The notes: generated by a model not told the origin, from the sequence alone. Positions 34,335 to 43,432 are shown, counted from the stretch's first letter. The stretch is DNA of 64,000 nt from Streptomyces asoensis (GCF_013085465.1 NZ_CP049838.1:5518001-5582000); one strand, 5' to 3'. Made by a program: numbers and translations.

Positions 34335-35326
34335 GCGATCCCCTGTTTCCGCAGTTCGTTGGCGAGCTGGTACAGGCCCGCGAGATCCAAGCCCTCGGCG
34401 AGCAACGGCAGTTCGTGCAGCGGCAGGTCGAGCTCGCCGAGGACGGCGCGCTGCTCGTGCTCCAGCGCGTACCGCTCGGCGTACTCCTCGGCCTGCTGAA
34501 GGAGCGGATCCACCAACCGCTCGGCGTGGCCCCCGCGCCGCGCCCCGCCGAGCCCGGCGGCGGACAACGACCGGGCAACGGAAGAACGAGTCACGGTCCG
34601 TACGAGTTCCAGCCCGTCCTCGTCCAGGACCTCGGGCCGCACCATGTTGACGATGACCCGCCCCACCGGCAGCTTCGCCGCCCGCAACTCGGCGATACCG
34701 TCGGCGGTCTCCTGGACGGGCATCTCCTCGAGCAGCGTGACCAGATGCACGGCCGTCTCCGACGACTTCAGCACCCGCATCACGGCCTGTGCCTGATTGT
34801 GTATCGGGCCGATCCTGGCCAGCCCGGCGACCTCGTCGTTGACGTTCAGGAAGCGGGTGATGCGGCCCGTGGGCGGGGCGTCCATGACGACGTAGTCGTA
34901 CACGAACCGCCCGTTCTTGTCCTTGCGCCGTACCGCCTCGCACGCCTTGCCGGTGAGGAGCACGTCCCTCAGGCCGGGCGCGATGGTGGTGGCGAAGTCG
35001 ATGGCGCCGAGCTTCTTCAGGGCCCGTCCGGCGCCTCCGAGTTTGTAGAACATCTGGAGGTAGTCCAGAAGGGCCAGTTCGGGATCGATGGCCAGTGCGT
35101 ACACCTCACCGCCCCCCGAGGCGACGGCGATCTTGCGTTCCTCATAGGGCAACGCCTGAGTCTCGAAGAGCTGTGCGATGCCCTGCCGACCCTCCACCTC
35201 GACGAGAAGCGTCCGCTTCCCTGCCGTGGCGAGGGCCAGCGCGAGGGCCGCGGCGACCGTCGTCTTGCCGGTCCCGCCCTTGCCGCTGACGACCTGGAGC
35301 CTGCTCACGTCTTCGAGCGTAACCAT
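34331..35326 (-). CDS. ArsA/Get3-like ATPase (first of pair)
   Basis: A 331-residue P-loop ATPase with the intradimer Walker A VSGKGGTGKTT near the N-terminus, and VMDAPPTGRITRFL as switch II. It lacks the metal-binding cysteines of arsenite pumps, so arsenic export is unlikely. ATG 35326 was chosen because the longer upstream frame crosses the divergent promoter. It is divergent from the DUF4177 gene. Confidence 0.88.
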   Translation of the reverse strand: MVTLEDVSRLQVVSGKGGTGKTTVAAALALALATAGKRTLLVEVEGRQGIAQLFETQALPYEERKIAVASGGGEVYALAIDPELALLDYLQMFYKLGGAGRALKKLGAIDFATTIAPGLRDVLLTGKACEAVRRKDKNGRFVYDYVVMDAPPTGRITRFLNVNDEVAGLARIGPIHNQAQAVMRVLKSSETAVHLVTLLEEMPVQETADGIAELRAAKLPVGRVIVNMVRPEVLDEDGLELVRTVTRSSVARSLSAAGLGGARRGGHAERLVDPLLQQAEEYAERYALEHEQRAVLGELDLPLHELPLLAEGLDLAGLYQLANELRKQGIA

Positions 35327-35428
35327 TCGGCGCCCGAGGCAATCGGGAGGCTGTGGACAAGAGGGGGCGATATCGGCCACATGGCCTGTGGAACGGGCCC
35401 TCGGGCGACAGCGGATACAGTCGGCCCC

Positions 35429-35587
35429 ATGACCAAGTGGGAATACGCAACCGTGCCGCTGCTCGTCCACGCAACGAAGCAGATTCTGGACACCTGGGGC
35501 GAGGACGGCTGGGAGCTCGTCCAGGTCGTGCCCGGGCCGAACAACCCGGAGCAGCTCGTCGCCTACCTGAAGCGGGCGAAGGCGTGA
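35429..35587 (+). CDS. DUF4177 small protein
   Basis: A 52-residue protein (MTKWEYATVPLLVHATKQIL... LVAYLKRAKA) of the DUF4177 type: a short strand-helix-strand unit with the WGEDGWELV motif. Function is unknown. Its stop overlaps the GTG start of the RidA gene (GTGA). Confidence 0.85.
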   Translation: MTKWEYATVPLLVHATKQILDTWGEDGWELVQVVPGPNNPEQLVAYLKRAKA

Positions 35588-36048
35588 GCGCGGTCGAGGA
35601 GAGGCTCGCCGAGCTGGGGCTGACCCTGCCGGCGGTCGTGCCGCCCCTCGCGGCCTACCAGCCGGCCGTGCAGTCCGGCCCGTACGTGTACACGGCCGGC
35701 CAGCTGCCCATGGTGGACGGCAAGCTGCCGATCACCGGCAAGGTCGGCGCCGAGGTCACCCCCGAGGAGGCCAAGGAGCTGGCCCGCACCTGCGCGCTGA
35801 ACGCCCTGGCCGCCGTCAAGTCGGTCGCGGGCGACCTGGACCGCATCGCGCGCGTGGTGAAGGTCGTCGGCTTCGTGGCGTCGGCCTCGGACTTCACCGG
35901 CCAGCCCGCCGTGCTCAACGGTGCGAGCGAACTGCTGGGCGAGGTCCTCGGCGACAAGGGCGTGCACGCGCGCAGCGCGGTGGGCGTCGCGGTGCTGCCG
36001 CTGGACGCGCCTGTGGAGGTCGAGATCCAGGTGGAGCTCGTCCCGTAG
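35584..36048 (+). CDS. RidA family protein
   Basis: A 154-residue member of the RidA/YjgF family, whose members hydrolyse reactive enamine and imine intermediates. Landmarks are VYTAGQLP near residue 38 and ARSAVGVAVLPLDAPVEVEI at the C-terminus. The usual RidA catalytic arginine fits HARSAVGV. GTG 35584 overlaps the preceding stop, so the pair is coupled. Confidence 0.88.
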   Translation: MSAVEERLAELGLTLPAVVPPLAAYQPAVQSGPYVYTAGQLPMVDGKLPITGKVGAEVTPEEAKELARTCALNALAAVKSVAGDLDRIARVVKVVGFVASASDFTGQPAVLNGASELLGEVLGDKGVHARSAVGVAVLPLDAPVEVEIQVELVP

Positions 36049-36211
36049 TCGCTTTTCGTCCCGAAGGCGCCTTCGCCCTGTAGGCGCCTTGCGGACGCTT
36101 CTCCCGGTGCCACGCCGGCATCCCGGAGGCGTCCTCGCAGGCGCCCCGTGGACGCGCTCTGACCTCGGGGGCCTCTCGAACATTCGCGCACCACGGGATA
36201 GCCTCGCGCCC

Positions 36212-37108
36212 ATGGCGAATGGGCAGTGGTTCCCCCAGGACTGGCCGGAACGCATCCGCGCGCTCGCGGACGGCACCCTCACCCCGGTCGTCCCGAAGCG
36301 CGCGGCCACCGTCATGCTCCTGAAGGACACCGACGGCGGCCCTGTCGTCCACATGCTGCGCAGACGCGCCTCCATGGCCTTCGCCGGAGGCGCGTACGCC
36401 TATCCCGGCGGCGGCGTCGACCCACGCGACGACGACCTTCACGTCCGCTGGGCGGGCCCCACGCGCGCGTGGTGGGCCGAGCGGCTCGGCGTCGACGAGA
36501 CGGCGGCACAGGCGATCGTCTGCGCGGCCGTACGCGAGACCTACGAGGAGGCCGGCGTCCTGCTCGCGGGGCTCACGCCCGATTCCGTCGTCGGTGACAC
36601 CACGGGCGCCGACTGGGAGGCCGACCGCGCCGCGGTGGCCGCCCGTGAACTGTCCTTCGCCGAGTTCCTCGACCGCCGCGGCCTGGTCCTGCGCTCCGAC
36701 CTGCTCGGTGCCTGGACGCGTTGGATCACCCCGGAGTTCGAGTCCCGTCGCTACGACACCTGGTTCTTCGTGGCCGCGCTCCCCGAGGGCCAGCGCACCC
36801 GCAACGCCTCCACCGAGGCCGACCGCACGGTGTGGATCCGCCCGGCGGACGCGGCGGCCTCGTACGACAAGGGCGAGCTGCTGATGATGCCGCCCACCAT
36901 CGCGACCCTGCGCCGGCTCGTCCCGTACGCCACGGCCGCAGAGGCGCTCGCCGCGGCCCCTGACCGTGACCTGACGCCCGTCCTGGCGGAGGCCCGCCTG
37001 GAGGAGAGCGAGGTCGTGCTGTCGTGGCCGGGGCACGACGAGTTCACCAAGCACATCCCGATCGAGGCGACCGGCGTGAGCGACGCGACGGGCGGGGGCC
37101 CCGCATGA
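36212..37108 (+). CDS. NUDIX hydrolase
   Basis: A 298-residue NUDIX protein of the long actinobacterial type. The fold begins near residue 30 (AATVMLLKD), with FAGGAYAYPGGGVDPRDDD as the start of the NUDIX box and CAAVRETYEEAGVLL as its catalytic helix. The C-terminal part is an extra helical domain. Substrate is unknown. ATG 36212. Its stop overlaps the start of a small bridging ORF. Confidence 0.85.
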   Translation: MANGQWFPQDWPERIRALADGTLTPVVPKRAATVMLLKDTDGGPVVHMLRRRASMAFAGGAYAYPGGGVDPRDDDLHVRWAGPTRAWWAERLGVDETAAQAIVCAAVRETYEEAGVLLAGLTPDSVVGDTTGADWEADRAAVAARELSFAEFLDRRGLVLRSDLLGAWTRWITPEFESRRYDTWFFVAALPEGQRTRNASTEADRTVWIRPADAAASYDKGELLMMPPTIATLRRLVPYATAAEALAAAPDRDLTPVLAEARLEESEVVLSWPGHDEFTKHIPIEATGVSDATGGGPA

Positions 37109-37275
37109 CGGACATCCGTGGGCGGACGGGCGTGAGCGGTCGAAGCCGGCCGCCCGGCGGAGGACGGGTCCTTCCCGGTCCCCTCGCGCCGCCTGGAGCG
37201 CCTCGATGCGCCGCGCCGGCCGTCCGCCGCCCAGGTGACGTTCCGCCCAGCCCTATGGAAGGCCCCTTCGCATGA
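37105..37275 (+). CDS. Possible small bridging ORF (56 residues)
   Basis: The frame starts with an ATG overlapping the NUDIX stop (ATGA) and ends with a TGA overlapping the MBL start (ATGA). It is rich in Pro, Arg and Gly and has poorer third-position G+C than its neighbours. It matches no family. Translation may simply couple the two flanking genes. Confidence 0.3.
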   Translation: MTDIRGRTGVSGRSRPPGGGRVLPGPLAPPGAPRCAAPAVRRPGDVPPSPMEGPFA

Positions 37276-38114
37276 CCGACGCAGCCGCTCTCCCCGGCCA
37301 GCCGCGAGGCGGAGTCCTCTCCGGCCCGGCCACCCCGCGCGCGGTCAACGTCCTCGCGCCGAACGCGTCCGCGATGACCCTGGACGGCACGAACACCTGG
37401 ATCGTCTCCGAGCCCGACTCCGATCTGGCGGTCGTGATCGACCCGGGCCCGCTGGACGACGGCCATCTGCGCGCGGTCGTCGACACCGCCGAGCGGGCCG
37501 GCAAGCGCGTCGCCCTGACCCTGCTGACGCACGGCCACCCCGACCACGCCGAGGGCGCCGCCCGCTTCGCCGGGCTGACCGGCACGAAGGTGCGGGCCCT
37601 GGACCCGGCGCTGCGGCTGGGCGAGGAGGGCCTGGCCGCCGGGAACGTGATCACGGTGGGCGGCCTGGAGCTGCGGGTCGTCCCGACGCCCGGCCACACC
37701 GCCGACTCCCTCTGCTTCCACCTCCCGGCCGACCGGGCCGTACTGACCGGCGACACGGTCCTCGGCCGCGGCACGACCGTCGTCGCGCATCCCGACGGCC
37801 GCCTGGGCGACTACCTGGACTCCCTGCGGCGGCTCAGGTCCCTCACGGTCGACGACGGCGTCCACATCGTCCTGCCGGGCCACGGACCGGTCCTGGAGGA
37901 CGCACAGGGCGTCGTGGAGTTCTACCTCGCGCACCGTGCCCACCGCCTCGCCCAGGTCGAGACGGCCTTCGAGGACGGCTACCGCACCCCCGCCGAGGTC
38001 GTCGCCCATGTGTACGCCGACGTCGACCGGTCCCTGTGGCCGGCGGCGGAGCTGTCCGTACGGGCGCAGATGGAGTACCTGAAGGAGCACGGGCTCATCC
38101 AGGGCCCGGCCTAG
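37272..38114 (+). CDS. MBL-fold metallohydrolase
   Basis: A 280-residue metallo-beta-lactamase-fold hydrolase with the metal-binding THGHPDHAEGA motif near residue 80, PTPGHTADS, LTGDTVLGRG and VLPGHGPV. The family covers glyoxalase II-like and LACTB2-like hydrolases; the substrate is not readable. ATG 37272. Its last 4 bp overlap the convergent nucleotidyltransferase gene. Confidence 0.92.
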   Translation: MTDAAALPGQPRGGVLSGPATPRAVNVLAPNASAMTLDGTNTWIVSEPDSDLAVVIDPGPLDDGHLRAVVDTAERAGKRVALTLLTHGHPDHAEGAARFAGLTGTKVRALDPALRLGEEGLAAGNVITVGGLELRVVPTPGHTADSLCFHLPADRAVLTGDTVLGRGTTVVAHPDGRLGDYLDSLRRLRSLTVDDGVHIVLPGHGPVLEDAQGVVEFYLAHRAHRLAQVETAFEDGYRTPAEVVAHVYADVDRSLWPAAELSVRAQMEYLKEHGLIQGPA

Positions 38115-38938
38115 GGCTCGTCCGGCCTGTCGGCCTTCACGCCGTGCACGCGCGCGTACTCCTCGGCGAGCCAGGGGCCGAGATCGTCGACGTAGGACGA
38201 GAGGACGGCGCGGTCGCCGCTCGGCTCGTACCCGAGGACGGCCGCCGCCCGTAGCTGCGCCGCGCGCTGCGCGTAGTAGCCGCCGAAGGCCTCCGCCATC
38301 TCGTGCAGATCGCTCGTCCAGCCGTTCCAGCGGGGCATGACGAGCGTGAACGCGGTGCGCACGAGGCGGCGGGACATGAACCGGACGAGTGGCCGCAGGG
38401 CCTCCTCGGAGTCGCCCGCCGAGGCGATGCGATCGCGCCAGCGCGGCAGGAGCAGCGCGAGGTCGCCATTGGTCTCCCGCGCGAGCAGGGAGTCCGGGCG
38501 GTAGCGGGGGAGGTGCTCGGCGAGGTCCTCCCCGAGCAGCGGCGTGCACAGGCACGCCAGGAACCACCCCAGGTCGTGTCTCTCCAGGTCGCTCAGCACG
38601 CGCGCGTGGCCGACCAACAGAGTGCCTCCGCCGTCGATCTGCGGGAACTCCTTGTCGAGGGCCTCGTCGAGCGCGCGGCCGTCCGCCCGGTCCGTGTCGG
38701 TCGGCTCCTCACGCAGGACGACCAGAAGGTCCAGATCGCTGCGGCCCTCGCGCGCGGCACCGCGTGGAATCGACCCGTAGAGGTACGCACTGTGCAGCCG
38801 GGCTCCGAAAACGCCCGGGATCCGGTCCCGAGCCGCCACGACGACCGGCCGGAAAACATCCGCCACGCGCGCGAGGGAGCCTTCGCGGGCGATGTGTCCC
38901 TGGGAGTCGAGACCTCGGGAGGGAAGCGTTTCTGCCAT
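38111..38938 (-). CDS. Nucleotidyltransferase domain protein
   Basis: A 275-residue protein with a pol-beta-type nucleotidyltransferase core near residues 50-75: YGSIPRGAAREGRSDLDLLV, which holds the GS and D-x-D catalytic residues. A helical C-terminal domain follows, as in kanamycin- or streptomycin-adenylyltransferase-like proteins. The substrate is unknown; it is conserved in this position, so a housekeeping role is more likely than resistance. Confidence 0.8.
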   Translation of the reverse strand: MAETLPSRGLDSQGHIAREGSLARVADVFRPVVVAARDRIPGVFGARLHSAYLYGSIPRGAAREGRSDLDLLVVLREEPTDTDRADGRALDEALDKEFPQIDGGGTLLVGHARVLSDLERHDLGWFLACLCTPLLGEDLAEHLPRYRPDSLLARETNGDLALLLPRWRDRIASAGDSEEALRPLVRFMSRRLVRTAFTLVMPRWNGWTSDLHEMAEAFGGYYAQRAAQLRAAAVLGYEPSGDRAVLSSYVDDLGPWLAEEYARVHGVKADRPDEP

Positions 38939-39075
38939 GGGGCCACTGTGCTGCCCCGAGCGTGGTCCGGCGGATCATTTTCGGGACCGGGCGCAGGTGC
39001 CGGCACCAGGCGCAGGCGCGTGGAGCGGCTCGTTCCGCGTTCGAGGACGAGGCCCGCTCAGGGCCGACAGCGGGG

Positions 39076-39097
39076 GCTGGGGGCAGTAGCCCCCAGC
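39076..39097 (-). terminator. Hairpin terminator of crp
   Basis: GCTGGGGGC and GCCCCCAGC form a perfect 9-bp stem with loop AGTA, about 70 bp beyond the crp stop. Confidence 0.55.
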
Positions 39098-39168
39098 GAC
39101 GGTCACACCGCGACCCGAGCCCACTGACGAACGCTCACACGGCCACCCGCGCCGGCCGGGACCAGCGG

Positions 39169-39843
39169 CTAGCGCGACCGCTTGGCCAGTCGCTCCACGT
39201 CCAGCAGGATGACCGCCCGCGCTTCCAGGCGCAGCCACCCGCGCTGGGCGAAGTCCGCCAGCGCCTTGTTCACGGTCTCGCGCGACGCGCCGACGAGCTG
39301 GGCCAGCTCCTCCTGCGTCAGGTCGTGGACGACGTGGATGCCCTCCTCGGACTGCACGCCGAAGCGGCGCGAGAGGTCCAGCAGGGCGCGGGCCACGCGG
39401 CCGGGGACGTCCGAGAAGACCAGGTCCGACATGGCGTCGTTGGTCTTGCGCAGGCGCCGGGCGACGGCGCGCAGCAGTGCGGTGGCCACCTCGGGCCGGG
39501 CGTTCAGCCAGGGCTGGAGGTCGCCGTGGCCGAGGCCGAGGAGCTTGACCTCGGTGAGGGCGGTGGCGGTCGCCGTGCGCGGGCCCGGGTCGAAGAGCGA
39601 CAGCTCTCCGATGAGCTCGCTGGGACCCACCACGGCCAGCATGTTCTCCCGGCCGTCCGGGGAGGTGCGGTGGAGCTTGACCTTGCCCTCGGTGACGACA
39701 TAGAGCCGGTCGCCCGGGTCGCCCTCGTGGAAGAGGGAGTCACCACGGGCGAGGGTCACCTCGCTCATGGAGGCGCGCAGTTCCGCGGCCTGCTCGTCGT
39801 CGAGTGCCGCGAAGAGCGGGTTGCGCCGCAGAACGTCGTCCAC
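39169..39843 (-). CDS. crp: Crp/Fnr-family cAMP receptor protein
   Basis: A 224-residue regulator with an N-terminal cyclic-nucleotide-binding domain (about 10-120; GELSLFDPGPRTATA is the phosphate-binding cassette) and a C-terminal winged helix with TQEELAQLVGASRETVNKAL. It matches the Streptomyces Crp that controls germination, development and antibiotic synthesis. A site fitting the Streptomyces Crp consensus lies about 90 bp upstream of its start, which suggests autoregulation. It is divergent from nth. Confidence 0.92.
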   Translation of the reverse strand: MDDVLRRNPLFAALDDEQAAELRASMSEVTLARGDSLFHEGDPGDRLYVVTEGKVKLHRTSPDGRENMLAVVGPSELIGELSLFDPGPRTATATALTEVKLLGLGHGDLQPWLNARPEVATALLRAVARRLRKTNDAMSDLVFSDVPGRVARALLDLSRRFGVQSEEGIHVVHDLTQEELAQLVGASRETVNKALADFAQRGWLRLEARAVILLDVERLAKRSR

Positions 39844-39932
39844 GAGTTCTCTCCTTGTCGACCTGCTCAGGGGATCTTGCTCCCCCGCTTACCAGGGGAC
39901 CGTGTTCCCCGTTTTGCTGGACGGTCCAAACA

Positions 39933-39946
39933 GTGTGATCTGTCAC
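39933..39946. promoter_or_regulatory. Crp-binding site
   Basis: GTGTGATCTGTCAC fits the reported Streptomyces Crp consensus GTG-N6-GNCAC exactly, and it contains TGTGA and TCACA half sites. It lies in the crp-nth divergent region. Confidence 0.7.
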
Positions 39947-40049
39947 AAGGATGCCGCACACGTGTCCCGAGGTAAGCGGCAGGGGTCCAATTGGGGGCCG
40001 ATCTTCAGGGTCCGGGGCGGATGTCGGTGCCGGGCTTTAGGCTGGCCGA

Positions 40050-41144
40050 GTGTCCAAATCGCCGGTGAGAGCACAGGCCAAGGGGGCTGGGCGGGTGGTT
40101 GTACGTCGCGTTTCCGCTGTGGGCGAACAGGACCCCGGCGGTGGTAGGAAAACGGCAAAGGTGACAAACGAAATGCCTGCGAAGAAAGCGGCCGACAGCG
40201 GGAAAGCGGCCGTCAAGAAGGTCGCGACCAGGCGCGCTGCAAGCAAGGCCCGCGCGGACGAGGACGCCGTGAGCAAGGGCGCCGTGGGCAAGGACGCCGT
40301 GAGCAAGGGTGCTGCGGGCAAGGACGCCGTGAACAAGGGTGACGTGAACAAGGGTGCCGCTGTCAGCAAGCCCGAGTCCCACACCGCTCTCGTCCGCCGC
40401 GCCCGCCGCGTCAACCGCGAGCTCGCCGAGATCTACCCCTATGCCCACCCCGAGCTGGACTTCGAGAACCCCTTCCAGCTGGTGGTCGCCACGGTCCTGT
40501 CCGCCCAGACCACCGACCTCCGGGTGAACCAGACGACCCCCGCCCTCTTCGCCAAGTACCCCACCCCCGAGGATCTGGCCGCCGCCGACCCGGAGGAGGT
40601 CGAGGAGATCCTCCGCCCCACCGGCTTCTTCCGGGCCAAGACCAAGTCGGTGATGGGTCTCTCCAAGGCCCTGGTGGAGGAGTTCGGCGGGGAGGTCCCC
40701 GGTCGGCTCGAGGACCTGGTCAAGCTGCCCGGCGTCGGTCGTAAGACCGCCTTCGTGGTGCTGGGGAACGCGTTCGGCCGACCCGGGATCACCGTGGACA
40801 CACACTTCCAGCGGCTCGTACGGCGCTGGAAGTGGACCGAGGCGACCGAGCCCGACAAGATCGAGGCGGCCGTCGGCGCGCTCTTCCCCAAGAGCGACTG
40901 GACGATGCTCTCGCACCATGTGATCTTCCATGGCCGCCGTATCTGCCACGCCCGCAAGCCCGCCTGCGGCGCCTGCCCCATCGCCCCGCTCTGCCCGGCG
41001 TACGGCGAGGGCGAGACGGACCCGGAGAAGGCGAAGAAGCTCCTGAAGTACGAGAAGGGCGGCTTCCCCGGCCAGCGCCTGAACCCGCCCCAGTCCTACC
41101 TGGACGCGGGCGGCAGGCCGGCCCCGCCGCTGGGGGCCGGATGA
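40050..41144 (+). CDS. nth: Endonuclease III
   Basis: A 364-residue DNA glycosylase/AP lyase that removes oxidised pyrimidines. The helix-hairpin-helix is LPGVGRKTA with the catalytic lysine, the catalytic aspartate is in VDTHF, and the 4Fe-4S loop is [17 protein letters not shown]. The family core starts near residue 110. Before it lies a basic Ala/Lys-rich tail with repeats of the form KDAVSKGA, reminiscent of histone-tail sequences. GTG 40050 gives the full tail; ATG 40172 is an alternative. Its stop overlaps the next ORF. Confidence 0.93.
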   Translation: MSKSPVRAQAKGAGRVVVRRVSAVGEQDPGGGRKTAKVTNEMPAKKAADSGKAAVKKVATRRAASKARADEDAVSKGAVGKDAVSKGAAGKDAVNKGDVNKGAAVSKPESHTALVRRARRVNRELAEIYPYAHPELDFENPFQLVVATVLSAQTTDLRVNQTTPALFAKYPTPEDLAAADPEEVEEILRPTGFFRAKTKSVMGLSKALVEEFGGEVPGRLEDLVKLPGVGRKTAFVVLGNAFGRPGITVDTHFQRLVRRWKWTEATEPDKIEAAVGALFPKSDWTMLSHHVIFHGRRICHARKPACGACPIAPLCPAYGEGETDPEKAKKLLKYEKGGFPGQRLNPPQSYLDAGGRPAPPLGAG

Positions 41145-41398
41145 CGGAAGGGCTGACGGAGGCCCGGGCCGAACGCGCTGCACGGGCCGACGCGGGACGG
41201 ACGGCCGACGCGGGGCGGCCCGCCGTACGCATGTCCCCGACGCGTACGACGCGTACGACGCGTACGACGCGTACGACGCGTACGACCCGCACGACGCGAA
41301 TGACCCGCAGGACACGCACGATCGGGGGACGGCCCACGGAACGATCGGTCGGTTCCCGGGCGTTGGACAGGGCAGAACGGGGGGTGGTGTGGCGATGA
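41141..41398 (+). CDS. Possible small bridging ORF (85 residues)
   Basis: The frame starts in an ATGA overlap with nth and ends in an ATGA overlap with the following NUDIX gene. The middle is a Thr-Arg-Thr repeat encoded by a 9-bp tandem repeat, and the rest is Arg/Ala-rich. It matches no family. It may be a coupling ORF or noncoding filler. Confidence 0.3.
   Translation: MTEGLTEARAERAARADAGRTADAGRPAVRMSPTRTTRTTRTTRTTRTTRTTRMTRRTRTIGGRPTERSVGSRALDRAERGVVWR
41239..41319. repeat. 9-bp tandem repeat
   Basis: Five perfect copies of GACGCGTAC (41239-41283) are followed by four degenerate copies up to 41319. The unit is in frame, adding Thr-Arg-Thr per copy on the plus strand. Confidence 0.9.
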
Positions 41399-42090
41399 CA
41401 CGCGCGAGCAACACGCAGGGCGGTGCGGTGACACTCAGCAAGGAGGGCCTGCCCGCCTGGCTGGACCCGGTGGTGCACGCCGTGGAGACGGTCAAGCCGC
41501 TCCAGCTCAGCCGCTTCCTGCCCCCGGAGGACGGCGCGGGACGCCAGTCGGCCGTCCTGATCCTGTTCGGCGAGGGCGAGCGCGGCCCCGAGCTGCTGCT
41601 CATGGAGCGCGCCAGCTCCCTTCGCTCCCACGCGGGTCAGCCCTCCTTCCCGGGCGGCGCCCTCGACCCGGAGGACGGCGACCCGCACGGTGACGGGCCG
41701 CTCCGGGCCGCCCTGCGCGAGGCCGAGGAGGAGACCGGGCTCGATCCGGCAGGCGTCCAGCTCTTCGGCGTGCTGCCCAAGCTGTACATCCCGGTCAGCG
41801 GCTTCGTCGTCACCCCGGTCCTGGGCTGGTGGCGCGAGCCGAGCCCGGTCGGCGTCGTCGATCCGGCGGAGACCGCCCGCGTCTTCACCGTTCCCGTGGC
41901 GGATCTCACGGACGCCGAGAATCGCGCCATGACCGTGCACCCCAGTGGTCACCGCGGCCCGGCATTTCTGGTCGAATCCGCCCTTGTGTGGGGTTTCACG
42001 GCCGGGGTGATCGACCGCCTGCTGCACTTCGCGGGCTGGGAGCACCCCTGGGACCGCGAGAAGCAGGTCCCGCTCGACTGGCGGTCATGA
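41395..42090 (+). CDS. NUDIX hydrolase, CoA pyrophosphatase-like
   Basis: A 231-residue NUDIX protein. The combination LRSHAGQPSFPGGALDPEDG followed by ALREAEEETGL matches the CoA-pyrophosphatase (NudL/UPF0035) signature, which precedes and includes the NUDIX box. It should cleave CoA to phosphopantetheine and 3',5'-ADP. ATG 41395 overlaps the preceding ORF; GTG 41428 is an alternative start close to where homologues begin. Confidence 0.82.
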   Translation: MTRASNTQGGAVTLSKEGLPAWLDPVVHAVETVKPLQLSRFLPPEDGAGRQSAVLILFGEGERGPELLLMERASSLRSHAGQPSFPGGALDPEDGDPHGDGPLRAALREAEEETGLDPAGVQLFGVLPKLYIPVSGFVVTPVLGWWREPSPVGVVDPAETARVFTVPVADLTDAENRAMTVHPSGHRGPAFLVESALVWGFTAGVIDRLLHFAGWEHPWDREKQVPLDWRS

Positions 42091-42210
42091 CAGGGTGTCC
42101 ACCGTGCTGTGTCTGCCAGGGGGAAGCTCTGCCCCATCGCCGCTTCGCGGCGGGTCGGACCCCCGGCCGACCTGTGGTGACCGTGAATTGATGAGGCGAG
42201 GCGCGAAGCG

Positions 42211-43410
42211 GTGAACGTGCTGGACATCCTGTTGTTGGTCGCGGCCGTCTGGTTCGCGGTCGTCGGCTACCGCCAGGGCTTCGTCGTCGGCATCCTGTCG
42301 GTGATCGGTTTTCTGGGGGGCGGCCTCGTCGCCGTCTACCTGCTGCCCGTGATCTGGGACGCGCTGACCGACAACTCCGAGGTGAGCACCACGGCCGCCG
42401 TCGTCGCGGTCATCGTCGTGATCGTCTGCGCCTCGATCGGTCAGGCCCTCACCACCCACCTCGGCAACAAGCTGCGCCGGTACATCACCTGGTCCCCGGC
42501 CCGCGCGCTGGACGCGACCGGCGGCGCGCTGGTCAACGTCGTGGCGATGCTGCTGGTGGCGTGGCTGATCGGGTCCGCCCTCGCCGGCACCACCCTGCCC
42601 ACGCTGGGCAAGGAGGTCCGTAGCTCCAAGGTGCTGCACGGAGTGTCGGACGCGCTGCCCGACCAGGCCGACACCTGGTTCGCCGACTTCTCCTCCGTCC
42701 TCGCGCAGAACGGCTTCCCGCAGGTCTTCAGCCCGTTCTCCAACGAGCCGATCACCGACGTCAAGCCGCCCGACCCGGCCCTGGCGAACAGTGCGGTGGC
42801 CAAGCGCGCGCAGCGATCCATCGTCAAGGTCATGGGCACCGCGGAGAGCTGCGGCAAGGTTCTGGAAGGCACCGGCTTCGTCTTCGGTGAGCGCCGCGTC
42901 ATGACCAACGCGCACGTCGTGGGCGGCGTCGACGAACCCACCGTCCAGATAGGCGGCGAGGGCCGCAAGTACGACGCCACGGTCGTCCTGTACGACTGGA
43001 AGCGCGACATCGCCGTCCTGGACGTACCGGATCTCGACGCGCCCGTCCTGGAGTTCACCACCAAGGACGCGGTGAGCAGCGACGACGCGATCGTCGCCGG
43101 TTTCCCGGAGAACGGGTCGTACGACGTCCGTGCCGCGCGGGTGCGCGGTCGCATCACGGCCAACGGCCCGGACATCTACCACCGCACCACCGTGCGCCGT
43201 GACGTGTACTCGCTGTTCACGACCGTCCGTCAGGGCAACTCCGGAGGCCCGCTGCTCACCACCGACGGCAAGGTGTACGGCGTGGTCTTCGCGAAGTCCC
43301 TCGACGACGCCGACACCGGCTACGCCCTCACCGCGGACGAGATCCAGCAGGACATCACCGAGGGGCGTACCGCGGGCCAACAGGTGGACAGCGACAGCTG
43401 CGCCCTTTGA
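42211..43410 (+). CDS. MarP-like membrane serine protease
   Basis: A 399-residue protein. An N-terminal CvpA-like domain has four membrane segments (first residues 3-22, then about 28-48, 60-80, 105-125). A periplasmic trypsin-like protease follows: histidine in MTNAHVVGG, aspartate in WKRDIAVLD, serine in RQGNSGGPLL. Two cysteines flank the protease domain and may form the activity-controlling disulfide known from mycobacterial MarP, which protects cells against acid stress. GTG 42211. Confidence 0.88.
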   Translation: MNVLDILLLVAAVWFAVVGYRQGFVVGILSVIGFLGGGLVAVYLLPVIWDALTDNSEVSTTAAVVAVIVVIVCASIGQALTTHLGNKLRRYITWSPARALDATGGALVNVVAMLLVAWLIGSALAGTTLPTLGKEVRSSKVLHGVSDALPDQADTWFADFSSVLAQNGFPQVFSPFSNEPITDVKPPDPALANSAVAKRAQRSIVKVMGTAESCGKVLEGTGFVFGERRVMTNAHVVGGVDEPTVQIGGEGRKYDATVVLYDWKRDIAVLDVPDLDAPVLEFTTKDAVSSDDAIVAGFPENGSYDVRAARVRGRITANGPDIYHRTTVRRDVYSLFTTVRQGNSGGPLLTTDGKVYGVVFAKSLDDADTGYALTADEIQQDITEGRTAGQQVDSDSCAL

Positions 43411-43432
43411 GAAGCCCTGGGGAGGATCCCGC

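Noticed and set aside
32916..35326. Arsenite export ATPases
   Set aside because: The metal-binding cysteines are absent and no arsenite pump or repressor is adjacent.
41239..41319. CRISPR or iteron array
   Set aside because: A 9-bp unit with no spacers, degenerating at one end, and no replication gene nearby.
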